NCBI GenBank assembly: GCA_023420935.1
Contig: JAEZUR010000100.1
Coordinates: 1-64,000 of the forward strand
Direction of reading: 5' to 3'
DNA: 64,000 nt
From: Bacillota bacterium
GTDB lineage: Bacteria > Bacillota > Clostridia > Lachnospirales > Lachnospiraceae
Shown: one piece after another, positions 52,691-61,466 of the stretch
Layout of the letters: each line of letters starts with the position of its first letter
Position numbering within the stretch: position 1 is the stretch's first letter
Made by a program: the position numbers and the translations under genes
Notes under the pieces: generated by a model
What the model saw: the letters and a program-made list of their open reading frames with translations, nothing else
Database searches by the model: none
What the model was told of the DNA's origin: nothing

Positions 52691-53434
52691 ATGTCAAAAA
52701 GAAAAGAGGTTTTTGTTTTAAGTATCTTTCTTATAGCTATGATTGGACTTGTCGGTTGTGATAATCAACCTAAGGATGGAGTATATAACAAAACCAAGAC
52801 TAAGACTACAGTTAATGCCAAAAATGTTCAGGAAACACCATCTGTAGAGGAGGAAGAAAGTCAGCCAAAAGAAGTAGATGAAACAGAAAACCAGTCTCCA
52901 ACAGAAGAAGATTTAGAGTATCAAGCTTTTATGGATTCTATATCAGAGGAAAGCGAAGGGACTGTTAGCAACAACGAAGATACCACGAAAGAAAGTAAAG
53001 ATTATGGAGAACCTGACCAAAATGGTAGGGTAGGATACCAATTTGATCTAGAAGCAGATAAGCAGCAGTACGATGGGAAAACCGACATCGTAGTAGGAGA
53101 TAATCTGTATTCCACACAGATAAATGACTGGTATACTAATTTTGAGCAATATGAAGGAAAAGTGGTTGAGATAGAAGGCTATTATATAGATGACTATGCA
53201 CCCTATACCTTTGTCGGCAGATATGGTCCATCTTGTCCATATTGCAACGGTGGATATGTAAGCTTTGAATTCTATACTTTAGACGATCTATCTCACCTAA
53301 AATCAGGAACAGATTGGATCAAGGTAATTGGAATTCTAAGACAAGGAGAAGATGAAAATGGTTCATTTTACTATATTGAAGCTATATCGTGGGATAAAAT
53401 GGACAAAGTAGGAAAGGATACAGTTACTAATTAA
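52691..53434 (+). CDS. Lipoprotein with OB-like (DUF1980/TIGR03943-like) domain
   Basis: Protein of 247 aa. The lipobox is GLVGC at about residue 23. A long acidic Glu/Asp/Ser/Thr linker (about 45-110) follows. The C-terminal domain (about 130-240) reads YEGKVVEIEGYYIDDYAPYTF, PSCPYCNGGYVSFEF, WIKVIGILRQGEDENG, like the OB-type part of TIGR03943 proteins often found with metal transport. The CPYC pair could bind metal. It starts 3 nt after the permease stop, so it belongs to this operon. The role is unproven; delivery or sensing of metal is a guess. Confidence 0.72.
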   Translation: MSKRKEVFVLSIFLIAMIGLVGCDNQPKDGVYNKTKTKTTVNAKNVQETPSVEEEESQPKEVDETENQSPTEEDLEYQAFMDSISEESEGTVSNNEDTTKESKDYGEPDQNGRVGYQFDLEADKQQYDGKTDIVVGDNLYSTQINDWYTNFEQYEGKVVEIEGYYIDDYAPYTFVGRYGPSCPYCNGGYVSFEFYTLDDLSHLKSGTDWIKVIGILRQGEDENGSFYYIEAISWDKMDKVGKDTVTN

Positions 53435-53520
53435 TCGCTTAATAGAGCAATGTCAATAAATCTACTCCTTAATGTATAATTAATTACTTTTTGCTCAATA
53501 TATAGGATGGAGGTGATTTT

Positions 53521-53991
53521 ATGGATTTTAAATTGAGTCAAAAAGAAAGAATGCTCTTAGAGGATGAGAAAAATATGGAAGAGACTTGTACTATTAAGTA
53601 TAAAAATAGTGCAGAACAAGCTAATGATCCAGAGCTAAAACAACTTTTCAATAAGCTTTCGGCAGAGGAAAAACATCATTATGATATGGTAGATCAATTG
53701 CTTCAAGGGCAACAGCCAACCACGAGCCAAAGTAAAGGAAGCCAAAAAGATGAGCAGTTCAAGCAGACATCTTCTGATTCTGTAGCGAAGGCATCTGCGA
53801 GTGATAAGACACTTTGTAGCGATTTGTTAGCAACAGAAAAGTATGTTTCAAGTACTTATGATACAGGCATTTTCGAATCAGCTAACTCAACTGTACGACA
53901 AACACTGCAACAAATACAAAAAGAAGAACAACATCATGGTGAGCAACTGTTTCAATATATGCACAGTCATGGTATGTACAATGTAAAATAA
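53521..53991 (+). CDS. CotF-family spore coat protein
   Basis: Protein of 156 aa made of two helical halves: DEKNMEETCTIKYKNSAEQA with FNKLSAEEKHHYDMVDQLL, and CSDLLATEKYVSSTYDTGI with QQIQKEEQHHGEQLFQYM. They are joined by a Ser/Gln/Lys linker. This is the ferritin-like layout of CotF and related coat proteins. It has no signal peptide. GGAGGTG lies upstream of the ATG. It would be made in the mother cell; I did not find a convincing SigE or SigK promoter. Confidence 0.85.
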   Translation: MDFKLSQKERMLLEDEKNMEETCTIKYKNSAEQANDPELKQLFNKLSAEEKHHYDMVDQLLQGQQPTTSQSKGSQKDEQFKQTSSDSVAKASASDKTLCSDLLATEKYVSSTYDTGIFESANSTVRQTLQQIQKEEQHHGEQLFQYMHSHGMYNVK

Positions 53992-54095
53992 AAAGATAAT
54001 TCTTTATATTATTAGCAGTAGTATTATTCCTGAATAATAACCATTCAAGAGATGTAAATATTCAGGAATTACTACATATACAGAAAGTATACCAA

Positions 54096-54123
54096 AGCCC
54101 CAGACTATTTAATCTGGGGCTTA
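54096..54123. terminator. Rho-independent terminator
   Basis: AGCCCCAGA (54096-54104) and TCTGGGGCT (54113-54121), followed by a short T-rich stretch. It ends the coat gene transcript. Confidence 0.8.
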
Positions 54124-54251
54124 TTATAGTCTGGATTTTGCATTCAGGAATTTATATTTTATAGATTAAGCTAATAATTAATTTTTCTAATGAATTAGAA
54201 CGCCGATAATATCACAATATTTTGCATATTATAATCTCAATAACGTAGAAG

Positions 54252-54439
54252 CATGAATATGGTCGTATCTGGATTCAGTTTGGTCAGACCGACTGACGAC
54301 GGCGCACTTATTCGTCTTGAAACTCAAGTAAAAACGTCGCCCGCTTAAGCGGCGTTTTTACTATGCTTTGAGGTTCAAAAGCGAATATGCCTAGGAGGGT
54401 AAGGCGACCAAACTGAATCCATATACGACCATATTCATG
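54252..54439 (-). repeat. Palindromic element A, copy 5 (reverse orientation)
   Basis: Arms of 34 nt (54252-54285 and 54406-54439) pair with one mismatch and enclose the A core in reverse orientation: GGTCAGACCGACTGACGACG, inner hairpin AAAACGTCGCC...GGCGTTTTTA, TTTGAGGTTCAAAAGCGAA and CTAGGAGGGTAAGGCGACC. The arm CATATTCATGAACACAACCT is nearly the same as that of the truncated copy 1. It occupies the gap between the coat gene and the GntR promoter. Confidence 0.9.
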
Positions 54440-54484
54440 AACACAACCTATCAGTTATCAATATAAAAGTCATTAAAGTACCAA

Positions 54485-54530
54485 TTGACATAACTACATA
54501 TATTTGTTATATTATATGTATAACAAATAT
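54485..54530 (+). promoter_or_regulatory. Clp operon promoter covered by a perfect 12-bp inverted repeat
   Basis: TTGACA (54485-54490), 17 nt, TATATT (54508-54513). ATATTTGTTATA (54500-54511) and TATAACAAATAT (54519-54530) are perfectly complementary, with a 7-nt spacer, and cover the -10 box and start point. This is the layout of a GntR-family autorepressor site. The CtsR heptad repeat GGTCAAA is not present. Confidence 0.85.
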
Positions 54531-54565
54531 AATGAACGACGCTACAAACAATGGAGGTGAATAAG

Positions 54566-54982
54566 GTGATAGTAACCATAGATTTTAACAGCGATGAAGC
54601 AATTTACCTTCAGCTTAGAAATCAAATTATTATTGGAATAGCCAATTCACAGATAAGAGAAGGAGATAATCTTCCTTCAGTTCGAGAATTAGCAGACAAC
54701 ATTGGCATTAACATGCATACAGTGAATAAAGCATATACTATATTAAAACAAGAAGGATACTTAAAGCTCGATAGACGAAAGGGAGCAGTTATTGCAGTAG
54801 ATGCAGATCACTATAAGGCATCCATGGAACTTATGGATGATTTGAGAGTTATATTAGCAAAAGCCATCTGTAGAAACATTTCATGTGAGGAAGTTTATCA
54901 AATGGTAGAAAGCATTTATTCAGATTATGCGGCTTATGAATGTGAGGCAGAAGACACAAATGAAAGGAAGCAAAAGGAGTAG
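54566..54982 (+). CDS. GntR-family (YtrA-type) regulator at the head of the clp operon
   Basis: Protein of 138 aa. The winged HTH (about 5-75) has AIYLQLRNQIIIGIANSQI, GDNLPSVRELADNIGINMHTVNKAY and LKLDRRKGAVI. A short helical C-terminal part follows, as in the YtrA subfamily. It stands where Bacillus has ctsR, before mcsA-mcsB-clpC, and the promoter has a GntR-type palindrome, so it probably takes over control of the operon (inference). GTG 54566 has GGAGG 8 nt upstream; the ATG at 54551 lies inside that ribosome binding site. The effector is unknown. Confidence 0.88.
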   Translation: MIVTIDFNSDEAIYLQLRNQIIIGIANSQIREGDNLPSVRELADNIGINMHTVNKAYTILKQEGYLKLDRRKGAVIAVDADHYKASMELMDDLRVILAKAICRNISCEEVYQMVESIYSDYAAYECEAEDTNERKQKE

Positions 54983-55008
54983 TCTAGCCGAAAAAAGGAG
55001 GATTCATT

Positions 55009-55551
55009 ATGTTGTGTGACAAGTGTCAGAAAAGAGAAGCAAGAATCTATTATACCGAAATTTTTAATGGAGAGAAAAAGGAACAGCATTTATGTGAAGA
55101 GTGTGCATCAGAATTTACTTCATTTCATTTGGAATCAGCCGGCTTAAATAAAGAAATTTCCCTAGGTGGGTTATTCTCTGGTATATTTGGTAACTATCAA
55201 GGAGAAGCCCAAAATGCAGAGCAGAAAAAATCCACGTTCCAATGTAAAACTTGTGGGATGACTTATGAAGAGTTTATACAGGAAGGCAAACTCGGTTGCG
55301 CAGACTGCTATAAGAGTTTTAGTAAAGTTTTAGATCGAAGCTTAAAGCAGATCCATGGTGCAAGTGTTCATACAGGCAAGAAACCACACGGATATATGAC
55401 TCAGACAGAACAGATTGTGAATGAAGTGACACCAATTGATAAATTATCCATCCGTTTACAGGAAGCTATTGAGAAAGAGGAATTTGAGGAAGCTGCAAAA
55501 TTAAGAGACGAGATTAAGGCTCTGAAGGCATCTCAAATGAATGATATCTGA
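55009..55551 (+). CDS. mcsA: McsA, zinc-finger activator of the McsB arginine kinase
   Basis: Protein of 180 aa. CxxC pairs (LCDKCQK, LCEECAS, CKTCGM, CADCYK) bind zinc. The C-terminal UVR motif is LQEAIEKEEFEEAAKLRDEIKAL. McsA binds and activates McsB and links it to ClpC-dependent protein turnover during heat and other stress. AAAGGAGG lies upstream. It lies between the GntR gene and mcsB as part of one operon. Confidence 0.93.
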   Translation: MLCDKCQKREARIYYTEIFNGEKKEQHLCEECASEFTSFHLESAGLNKEISLGGLFSGIFGNYQGEAQNAEQKKSTFQCKTCGMTYEEFIQEGKLGCADCYKSFSKVLDRSLKQIHGASVHTGKKPHGYMTQTEQIVNEVTPIDKLSIRLQEAIEKEEFEEAAKLRDEIKALKASQMNDI

Positions 55552-55573
55552 TCACTGGAAGGAGGAAAACGCC

Positions 55574-56608
55574 TTGATAAAATGGTATGAGGAAAAAGGA
55601 GATAATAGTGATGTAGTCATTTCCAGCCGAGTTAGATTAGCAAGAAATTTAGCTAGATACCCATTTTCAACAAGATTATCCAATGAATTGGCATTACAGC
55701 TTGTGGAAGAGGTTCAGACGGAAATGAAAGATTATAGAAATGATGACGGCAAATTTATTTACTGTAATCTTGCATCCATTAACGACATAGATAAGACAGC
55801 AATGGTAGAACGCCATATTTTAAGTTTAGTGATGGCAGAAAAGAAACAGGATACCGGTCTTCTACTAGCAGAAAATGAGACTGTTAGCATGATGGTAAAT
55901 GAAGAGGATCATGTCAGAATTCAAGCATTTGCTGGTGGAATGAATATGAGCCAGGCATTTCAAAAAGCCAATGAATTAGATGATGTTGCCAATGAAAAGT
56001 TAGGATTTAGTTTTAATGAAAAGTATGGATATTTAACTGCATGCCCTACCAATGTTGGAACTGGTATGAGAGCTTCCTATATGGTGTTTCTACCTGCACT
56101 TGGCGCAGTTAATAAGATTAAGAAACTAGCGGAAGAAGTTAGTAAATATGGAGTGACTCTTCGTGGAATGTATGGAGAAGGTAGTGAAGGTGTCGTTGAC
56201 ATCTACCAGATATCGAACCAGAAGACATTAGGAAGTTCCGAACGAGATATTATAGATAATCTGGATAGTATTGTGGCGCAGGTTATCAAACAGGAGAGAA
56301 AACGAAGAGAATATGTTTTAGCCAATAATTACGATATGATTGAAGATCAAGTATATCGTTCCTATGGGGTTTTAAAATATACGAGACAAATTAATGCTAA
56401 GGATGCTATGACATTACTAGCGCAAGTGAAGTTTGGATTTGACTGTGGAATACTAAAACCAGTGGGAGATTACAATATTTATAGAATGATGATGGCAATA
56501 CAGCCAGCCAATTTGCAATACCGTATCGGTAAGAATGTTGGAAATGGAATTAGAGATAGAGTTCGAGCAGATTATTTGAATGCCAATCTGCCGGAGTTAA
56601 AGTCATAA
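55574..56608 (+). CDS. mcsB: Protein-arginine kinase McsB
   Basis: Protein of 344 aa, ATP:guanido phosphotransferase fold: VVISSRVRLARNLARYPF, HIRIQAFAGGMNMSQAF, YGYLTACPTNVGTGMRAS, LRGMYGEGSEG. It phosphorylates arginines on damaged proteins, which marks them for ClpCP. I chose TTG at 55574 with GGAGG 8 nt upstream; the ATG at 55541 overlaps mcsA, has no site and gives a non-conserved extension. clpC starts 19 nt after the stop. Confidence 0.95.
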   Translation: MIKWYEEKGDNSDVVISSRVRLARNLARYPFSTRLSNELALQLVEEVQTEMKDYRNDDGKFIYCNLASINDIDKTAMVERHILSLVMAEKKQDTGLLLAENETVSMMVNEEDHVRIQAFAGGMNMSQAFQKANELDDVANEKLGFSFNEKYGYLTACPTNVGTGMRASYMVFLPALGAVNKIKKLAEEVSKYGVTLRGMYGEGSEGVVDIYQISNQKTLGSSERDIIDNLDSIVAQVIKQERKRREYVLANNYDMIEDQVYRSYGVLKYTRQINAKDAMTLLAQVKFGFDCGILKPVGDYNIYRMMMAIQPANLQYRIGKNVGNGIRDRVRADYLNANLPELKS

Positions 56609-56627
56609 AGAACAGGAGGAAACAAAA

Positions 56628-59072
56628 GTGAACGATAGATTTACAGAAAATGCAAAAGAGGCTTTAGCCTTAGCAAAGGATGTCTCATATCAACTTTCGC
56701 ATAACTATATAGGAACAGAGCACTTACTGATTGGATTAATTAATGCTCCTGGGGTAGCTGCCACTGTTTTAGAAGAAAATGGGGTAGAAGAGGAGAAAAT
56801 GATTGCACTGATTAATCAATTAATTAGCCCCGACTCCACCGTAAATGTCTATGATGTAGGAGACTTTACTCCAAGAGCGAAACATATCATCAATCAAAGT
56901 ACGAGAGAGGCTCAGAGATTAAAAAGCCAATTGGCAGGAACAGAGCATTTGCTAATTGCTTTGTTAAAAGAGTCTGATTGTGTGGCAGTACGATTGTTAA
57001 ATACACTAGGTGTAAATGTTCAGAAATTATATGTGGATACATTAACCGCTATAGGACAAGATGTTGGAACAGCTAAGAATGAGTATATTGCAGGAAAAGG
57101 GAAAACCAAAGGAAAATCACAAACTCCAACATTAGATCAATACAGCAGAGATTTAACTGCATATGCCAGAGAAGGAAAATTAGATCCTGTGATTGGTAGA
57201 GAAAATGAGATTCAACGTGTTGTTCAAATACTTAGTAGAAGAACCAAAAATAATCCATGTTTAATTGGGGAGCCAGGAGTTGGTAAAACTGCAATTGCGG
57301 AAGGATTAGCCCAGAAAATTATTGAGGGAAATATTCCAGATACGATCAAGGATAAGAGAGTATTAACACTTGACTTATCTGGTATGGTAGCAGGCTCTAA
57401 GTATCGTGGTGAATTTGAAGAGCGAATTAAAAAAGTAATTAGTGAAGTTATGAGCGATGGTAATGTGCTTCTATTCATTGATGAGATTCATACTATTATT
57501 GGTGCGGGTGGTGCAGAAGGCGCAATTGACGCATCCAATATTTTAAAACCTTCTCTTGCACGTGGGGAACTGCAATTAATCGGAGCAACAACAAGAGAGG
57601 AATATCGTAAGTATATTGAGAAAGATACTGCCCTAGAGCGCAGATTTCAACCAGTCGTTGTGGAAGAACCATCGGAGAAAGATGCGATTTCTATTTTAAA
57701 AGGATTAAGAGAGAGTTATGAAAGTCATCATAAAGTAACGATTACAGATGCTGCATTAGAAGCTGCAGTAAAAATGTCTAGTCGTTACATTAATGATCGT
57801 TATCTTCCAGATAAGGCGATTGATTTAATTGATGAAGCTTCCTCTAAAGTGAGACTAAGCATGTTTAAAGCTTCCCCCGAGATTGAACAACTGGAAGAGA
57901 AAAATATTAGATTAGAAGAAGAAAAAGAACAAGCAATTAAGGCAGAAGCATATGAAAAAGCTGGTGAGATTAAACGTCAACAAGCGGCTAATCTAGAAGA
58001 ATTAAGTCAATTAAAAGAAAAAGAAGCAAAAGAGAAAGCAGAGAAACAATTAATTGTGGATGAAGCTGAAATTGCTGATATTATTTCTAGTTGGACCAAG
58101 ATTCCAGTTAGAAAATTGGAAGAAGAAGAAACAGAACGATTAAAGAAATTAGAAGGCATTCTTCATGAACGAGTAGTTGGTCAGGAAGAAGCTGTCATAG
58201 CAGTATCTAAGGCTATAAGAAGAGGGCGTGTAGGATTAAAGGATCCAAACCGACCAATTGGTTCTTTCTTATTCTTAGGCCCTACCGGAGTTGGTAAAAC
58301 AGAGCTTTCTAAAACATTGGCGGAAGCTATGTTTGGAAGTGAGAATTCCATGATTCGTGTTGATATGTCTGAGTATATGGAAAAGCATAGTGTATCAAAA
58401 TTAATCGGATCACCTCCAGGTTATGTAGGATATGATGAAGGTGGGCAATTAAGTGAAAAGGTAAGACAGAATCCATACTCTGTTATTCTGTTTGATGAGA
58501 TAGAAAAAGCCCATCCGGATGTATTTAATGTATTACTTCAGGTGCTGGATGATGGTCATATTACAGATGCACAAGGAAGAAAGATCAGCTTTAAAAATAC
58601 TATTATCATCATGACTTCCAATGCAGGTGCACAGAGAATTATTGCACCGAAAACGTTAGGATTTTCCTCTTATGTAGATGAGGGAGAGAACTATAAGAAG
58701 ATGAAGGAAGGGGTAATGGAAGAGGTAAAACATCTGTTTAAACCAGAGTTTATCAATCGTATCGATGAGATTATTGTGTTCCATTCCTTAACCAAAGACG
58801 ATATTAAGAAAATTGTATCTATCATGCTGTCCTCTATCAACAAGAGAACAATAGCGCAGATGAATATCACATTAGAAGCCGAGGAAGATGTAGTGAATCA
58901 CATTGTTGAGAGTAGCTATGATCAAAATTATGGTGCTAGACCATTAAGACGTGCCATTCAAACAGGAATCGAAGATAAACTGGCAGAAGAGGTACTTGAT
59001 GGTAGAATAAAAGCTGGCGATACTGTGCTCGTTAAGTTGGTAGACAATAAATATGAATTTTCGATAAAATAA
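56628..59072 (+). CDS. clpC: AAA+ unfoldase ClpC
   Basis: Protein of 814 aa. It has two Clp_N repeats (about 1-145), a first AAA domain with Walker A GEPGVGKT and [11 protein letters not shown], and a middle coiled region with the UVR-like [15 protein letters not shown]. The second AAA domain has GPTGVGKT and [13 protein letters not shown], and a ClpB D2-small domain follows. It unfolds arginine-phosphorylated and other proteins for ClpP. The start is GTG with GGAGG 10 nt upstream. It is the last gene of the GntR-mcsA-mcsB-clpC operon. Confidence 0.97.
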   Translation: MNDRFTENAKEALALAKDVSYQLSHNYIGTEHLLIGLINAPGVAATVLEENGVEEEKMIALINQLISPDSTVNVYDVGDFTPRAKHIINQSTREAQRLKSQLAGTEHLLIALLKESDCVAVRLLNTLGVNVQKLYVDTLTAIGQDVGTAKNEYIAGKGKTKGKSQTPTLDQYSRDLTAYAREGKLDPVIGRENEIQRVVQILSRRTKNNPCLIGEPGVGKTAIAEGLAQKIIEGNIPDTIKDKRVLTLDLSGMVAGSKYRGEFEERIKKVISEVMSDGNVLLFIDEIHTIIGAGGAEGAIDASNILKPSLARGELQLIGATTREEYRKYIEKDTALERRFQPVVVEEPSEKDAISILKGLRESYESHHKVTITDAALEAAVKMSSRYINDRYLPDKAIDLIDEASSKVRLSMFKASPEIEQLEEKNIRLEEEKEQAIKAEAYEKAGEIKRQQAANLEELSQLKEKEAKEKAEKQLIVDEAEIADIISSWTKIPVRKLEEEETERLKKLEGILHERVVGQEEAVIAVSKAIRRGRVGLKDPNRPIGSFLFLGPTGVGKTELSKTLAEAMFGSENSMIRVDMSEYMEKHSVSKLIGSPPGYVGYDEGGQLSEKVRQNPYSVILFDEIEKAHPDVFNVLLQVLDDGHITDAQGRKISFKNTIIIMTSNAGAQRIIAPKTLGFSSYVDEGENYKKMKEGVMEEVKHLFKPEFINRIDEIIVFHSLTKDDIKKIVSIMLSSINKRTIAQMNITLEAEEDVVNHIVESSYDQNYGARPLRRAIQTGIEDKLAEEVLDGRIKAGDTVLVKLVDNKYEFSIK

Positions 59073-59122
59073 TTGCCAATCTTCATAATATACTAGAAAT
59101 TATGCCATAAATATTATATAAT

Positions 59123-59225
59123 GTTCATATAAACAATTTCTCTTGCTTGCAAGTGAGAAATTGCTTATGGGATCATGAACACGCTTCATGTTCATGATAT
59201 TGTTCATATAAGCAATTCATCTTGC
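59123..59225 (+). repeat. Element D hairpin, copy 5, and associated repeats
   Basis: CAATTTCTC (59134-59142) and GAGAAATTG (59155-59163) close the loop TTGCTTGCAAGT, the D loop read from the other strand. A second partial copy follows (TGTTCATATAAGCAATTCATCTTGC, given here only by position 59201-59225), and ATCATGAAC/GTTCATGAT (59172-59198) forms another hairpin between them. Confidence 0.65.
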
Positions 59226-59269
59226 TTATAGATACGGCATAGGTAAACAAATTAGGAGGGTTCTTAAAA

Positions 59270-59683
59270 ATGGCTGTAATTGAAGAGTTAATACGCAAAG
59301 AAGAAAACGGGACATTAAGCTTTGGCAATTATACCTTAACTACAAAATCTAAAGTATCTGATTTTGAGTATGATGGTGATTTATATAAGGTTAAAACCTT
59401 TAAAGAGATAACAAAATTAGAACGAAATGGAATGTTTGTATATGAGTCAGTTCCTGGAACAAGCGTTTCTAATTTAAAGGTTACAGATAAAGATTTGGAA
59501 TTTGTGGTAGAGGCTGAGGAAGATGCTCAGATTACGCTGGAATTAGAACCAGAGAAAGAATACAAAGTATTTGTTGATAACACAAACCTTGGTAAGATGA
59601 AGACCAATCTTGGTGGTAAATTAGTATTAAGTGTTGAGCTTAGCAATAATGAGAACGCAAACATTAAAATAATGAAGATTTAA
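59270..59683 (+). CDS. Conserved hypothetical beta-rich clostridial protein
   Basis: Protein of 137 aa with no signal peptide or membrane segment. Segments such as GTLSFGNYTLTTKSKVSDFEY and MFVYESVPGTSVSNLKV and the repeating hydrophobic pattern suggest an all-beta fold. Similar proteins occur in many clostridia and are sometimes labelled endosialidase-like without experimental support. GGAGGG lies 10 nt before the ATG. It lies between clpC and radA, 70 nt before the latter. Confidence 0.75.
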   Translation: MAVIEELIRKEENGTLSFGNYTLTTKSKVSDFEYDGDLYKVKTFKEITKLERNGMFVYESVPGTSVSNLKVTDKDLEFVVEAEEDAQITLELEPEKEYKVFVDNTNLGKMKTNLGGKLVLSVELSNNENANIKIMKI

Positions 59684-59753
59684 CCAAAGTGATAGGAGCA
59701 TCAGTGATAAGTTATTATCACTGGTGCTTACATCGTTATGGTAAGGGGAGACA

Positions 59754-61106
59754 ATGGCAAAGAGTAAGTCGGTATTTTTTTGTAAAGAATGTGGATTTGA
59801 ATCAAGCAAATGGCTTGGACAATGTCCAGGTTGTAAAACGTGGGATACTTTTGTAGAGGAGCCAGTAGCTAAGAAATCAAATACTGTGAAAAAAGTTGGA
59901 ATAGGAAGCCGTGAACCAGAGTTACTTTCCCAAGTATCTACATTGGAGAATACAAGGATATTAACAAGAATAGGCGAGTTGGATCGTGTGTTAGGTGGCG
60001 GCATCGTAATTGGATCCTTGGTCTTAGTTGGTGGTGATCCGGGAATTGGTAAATCAACTTTATTACTACAGATGTGTCGTGTTATGTCAGAACAGGAACA
60101 GAAGGTTCTCTATGTTTCGGGAGAAGAATCCTTGAAACAGATTAAGATGAGGGCAGACCGATTAGGAACTTTTTCAGGTGATTTATTATTATATAGTGAG
60201 ACAAATCTAGATTTAATTCAAGAAACCATTGAGAGAATAAAGCCTCAGATAGTTATAATTGATTCCATTCAAACTATGTTTAAAGAGGAAATAGGTTCAG
60301 CACCAGGAAGTGTAAGTCAAGTGAGGGAAACAACAGGAACTTTAATGCATTTGGCAAAAGACCTAGGTGTTTCCATCTTCATAGTTGGACATGTTACAAA
60401 AGAAGGTGTAGTTGCAGGACCAAGAGTGTTAGAGCACATGGTAGATACGGTACTTTATTTTGAAGGGGATGGAGGAGCATCCTATCGTATCTTACGAGCT
60501 GTGAAAAATAGATTTGGTTCTACTAACGAAGTTGGTGTATTTGAGATGAAAAGCAGTGGGTTATCTGAGGTTAGTAATCCATCAGAGTATATGCTGCAAG
60601 GAAAGCCAGAAGATGAATCAGGATCAGTGGTAGCTTGTTCCATAGAAGGTACAAGACCTATTTTAGTCGAGGTACAGGCATTGGTATGCCAGACTAATTT
60701 TAATATGGCCAGAAGGACAGCTGCGGGAACCGATTATAATAGGGTTAATCTATTAATGGCAGTCATTGAAAAGCGATTGGGTATTCGTTTGTCTGACTGT
60801 GATGCATATATAAATGTTGCAGGAGGAATGAAGATTAATGAGCCAGCCCTTGATTTATCGTTGGTTATGGCAATAATATCAAGTTTCCGTAATCGTGCAT
60901 TAGATAGTAAAACTATTATTTTTGGAGAAGTAGGTCTGACAGGAGAAGTAAGAGCGGTGAACATGGCAGAACAGAGGGTAGCTGAAGCCGCTAAAATGGG
61001 ATTTCAACTTTGTATATTACCTCAAGTAAATAAGGAAACAATCAATGTTAATGGAATTAAACTAATTGGGGTTCGAAACATTCGAGAAGTTCTAGAATAC
61101 ATATAA
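59754..61106 (+). CDS. radA: DNA repair protein RadA
   Basis: Protein of 450 aa. It has an N-terminal zinc finger (FFCKECGFESSKWLGQCPGC), a RecA-like domain with Walker A GGDPGIGKST, the RadA motif KNRFGS, and a C-terminal Lon-like domain (AGGMKINEPALDLSLVMAI). RadA helps strand exchange and branch migration in recombination. AGGGGAG lies upstream. Its position after clpC matches the order in Bacillus. Confidence 0.96.
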   Translation: MAKSKSVFFCKECGFESSKWLGQCPGCKTWDTFVEEPVAKKSNTVKKVGIGSREPELLSQVSTLENTRILTRIGELDRVLGGGIVIGSLVLVGGDPGIGKSTLLLQMCRVMSEQEQKVLYVSGEESLKQIKMRADRLGTFSGDLLLYSETNLDLIQETIERIKPQIVIIDSIQTMFKEEIGSAPGSVSQVRETTGTLMHLAKDLGVSIFIVGHVTKEGVVAGPRVLEHMVDTVLYFEGDGGASYRILRAVKNRFGSTNEVGVFEMKSSGLSEVSNPSEYMLQGKPEDESGSVVACSIEGTRPILVEVQALVCQTNFNMARRTAAGTDYNRVNLLMAVIEKRLGIRLSDCDAYINVAGGMKINEPALDLSLVMAIISSFRNRALDSKTIIFGEVGLTGEVRAVNMAEQRVAEAAKMGFQLCILPQVNKETINVNGIKLIGVRNIREVLEYI

Positions 61107-61121
61107 AAGAGGGAAAATAAA

Positions 61122-61466
61122 ATGCAGGCAGAAGAGACAAAGAAAAATTTTCAGGCTATTTTAGACAAGTTGGAAATGACACAAGGGGTTATTGAAGTTA
61201 GAGCATTTGATATTTTAAATGAAACGGATAAGCTAGCTAGAATGTTGAAAGATATAATGGACATCTTAAATAACATGACTGAAGAAAGTTCGAAGGAAGA
61301 GGTAAATAGAGCAGTCGTTGTATTGAAAAATTATATACCTATTCTTTTAAGCAGTGTTTATGCTGCCAATGACGCCTCTCACATTCTGGAAGAAAACGCA
61401 GAACATCAGAGAGAAACCATTGACAACATAGAGTATGTATTAGATTTTTTATTTAATATGGAATAA
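61122..61466 (+). CDS. Helical hypothetical protein after radA
   Basis: Protein of 114 aa, almost wholly alpha-helical and acidic (KLEMTQGVIEVRAFDILNET, LVYAANDASHILEENAEHQ-type segments near the end). I do not recognise a family. It starts 15 nt after radA with GAGGGA upstream and is probably in the same transcript. It ends against the minus-strand gene with no gap. Confidence 0.72.
   Translation: MQAEETKKNFQAILDKLEMTQGVIEVRAFDILNETDKLARMLKDIMDILNNMTEESSKEEVNRAVVVLKNYIPILLSSVYAANDASHILEENAEHQRETIDNIEYVLDFLFNME

Noticed and set aside
54485..54566. CtsR operator before the clp operon
   Set aside because: No GGTCAAA heptads are present; the TTGACA seen there is a -35 box.
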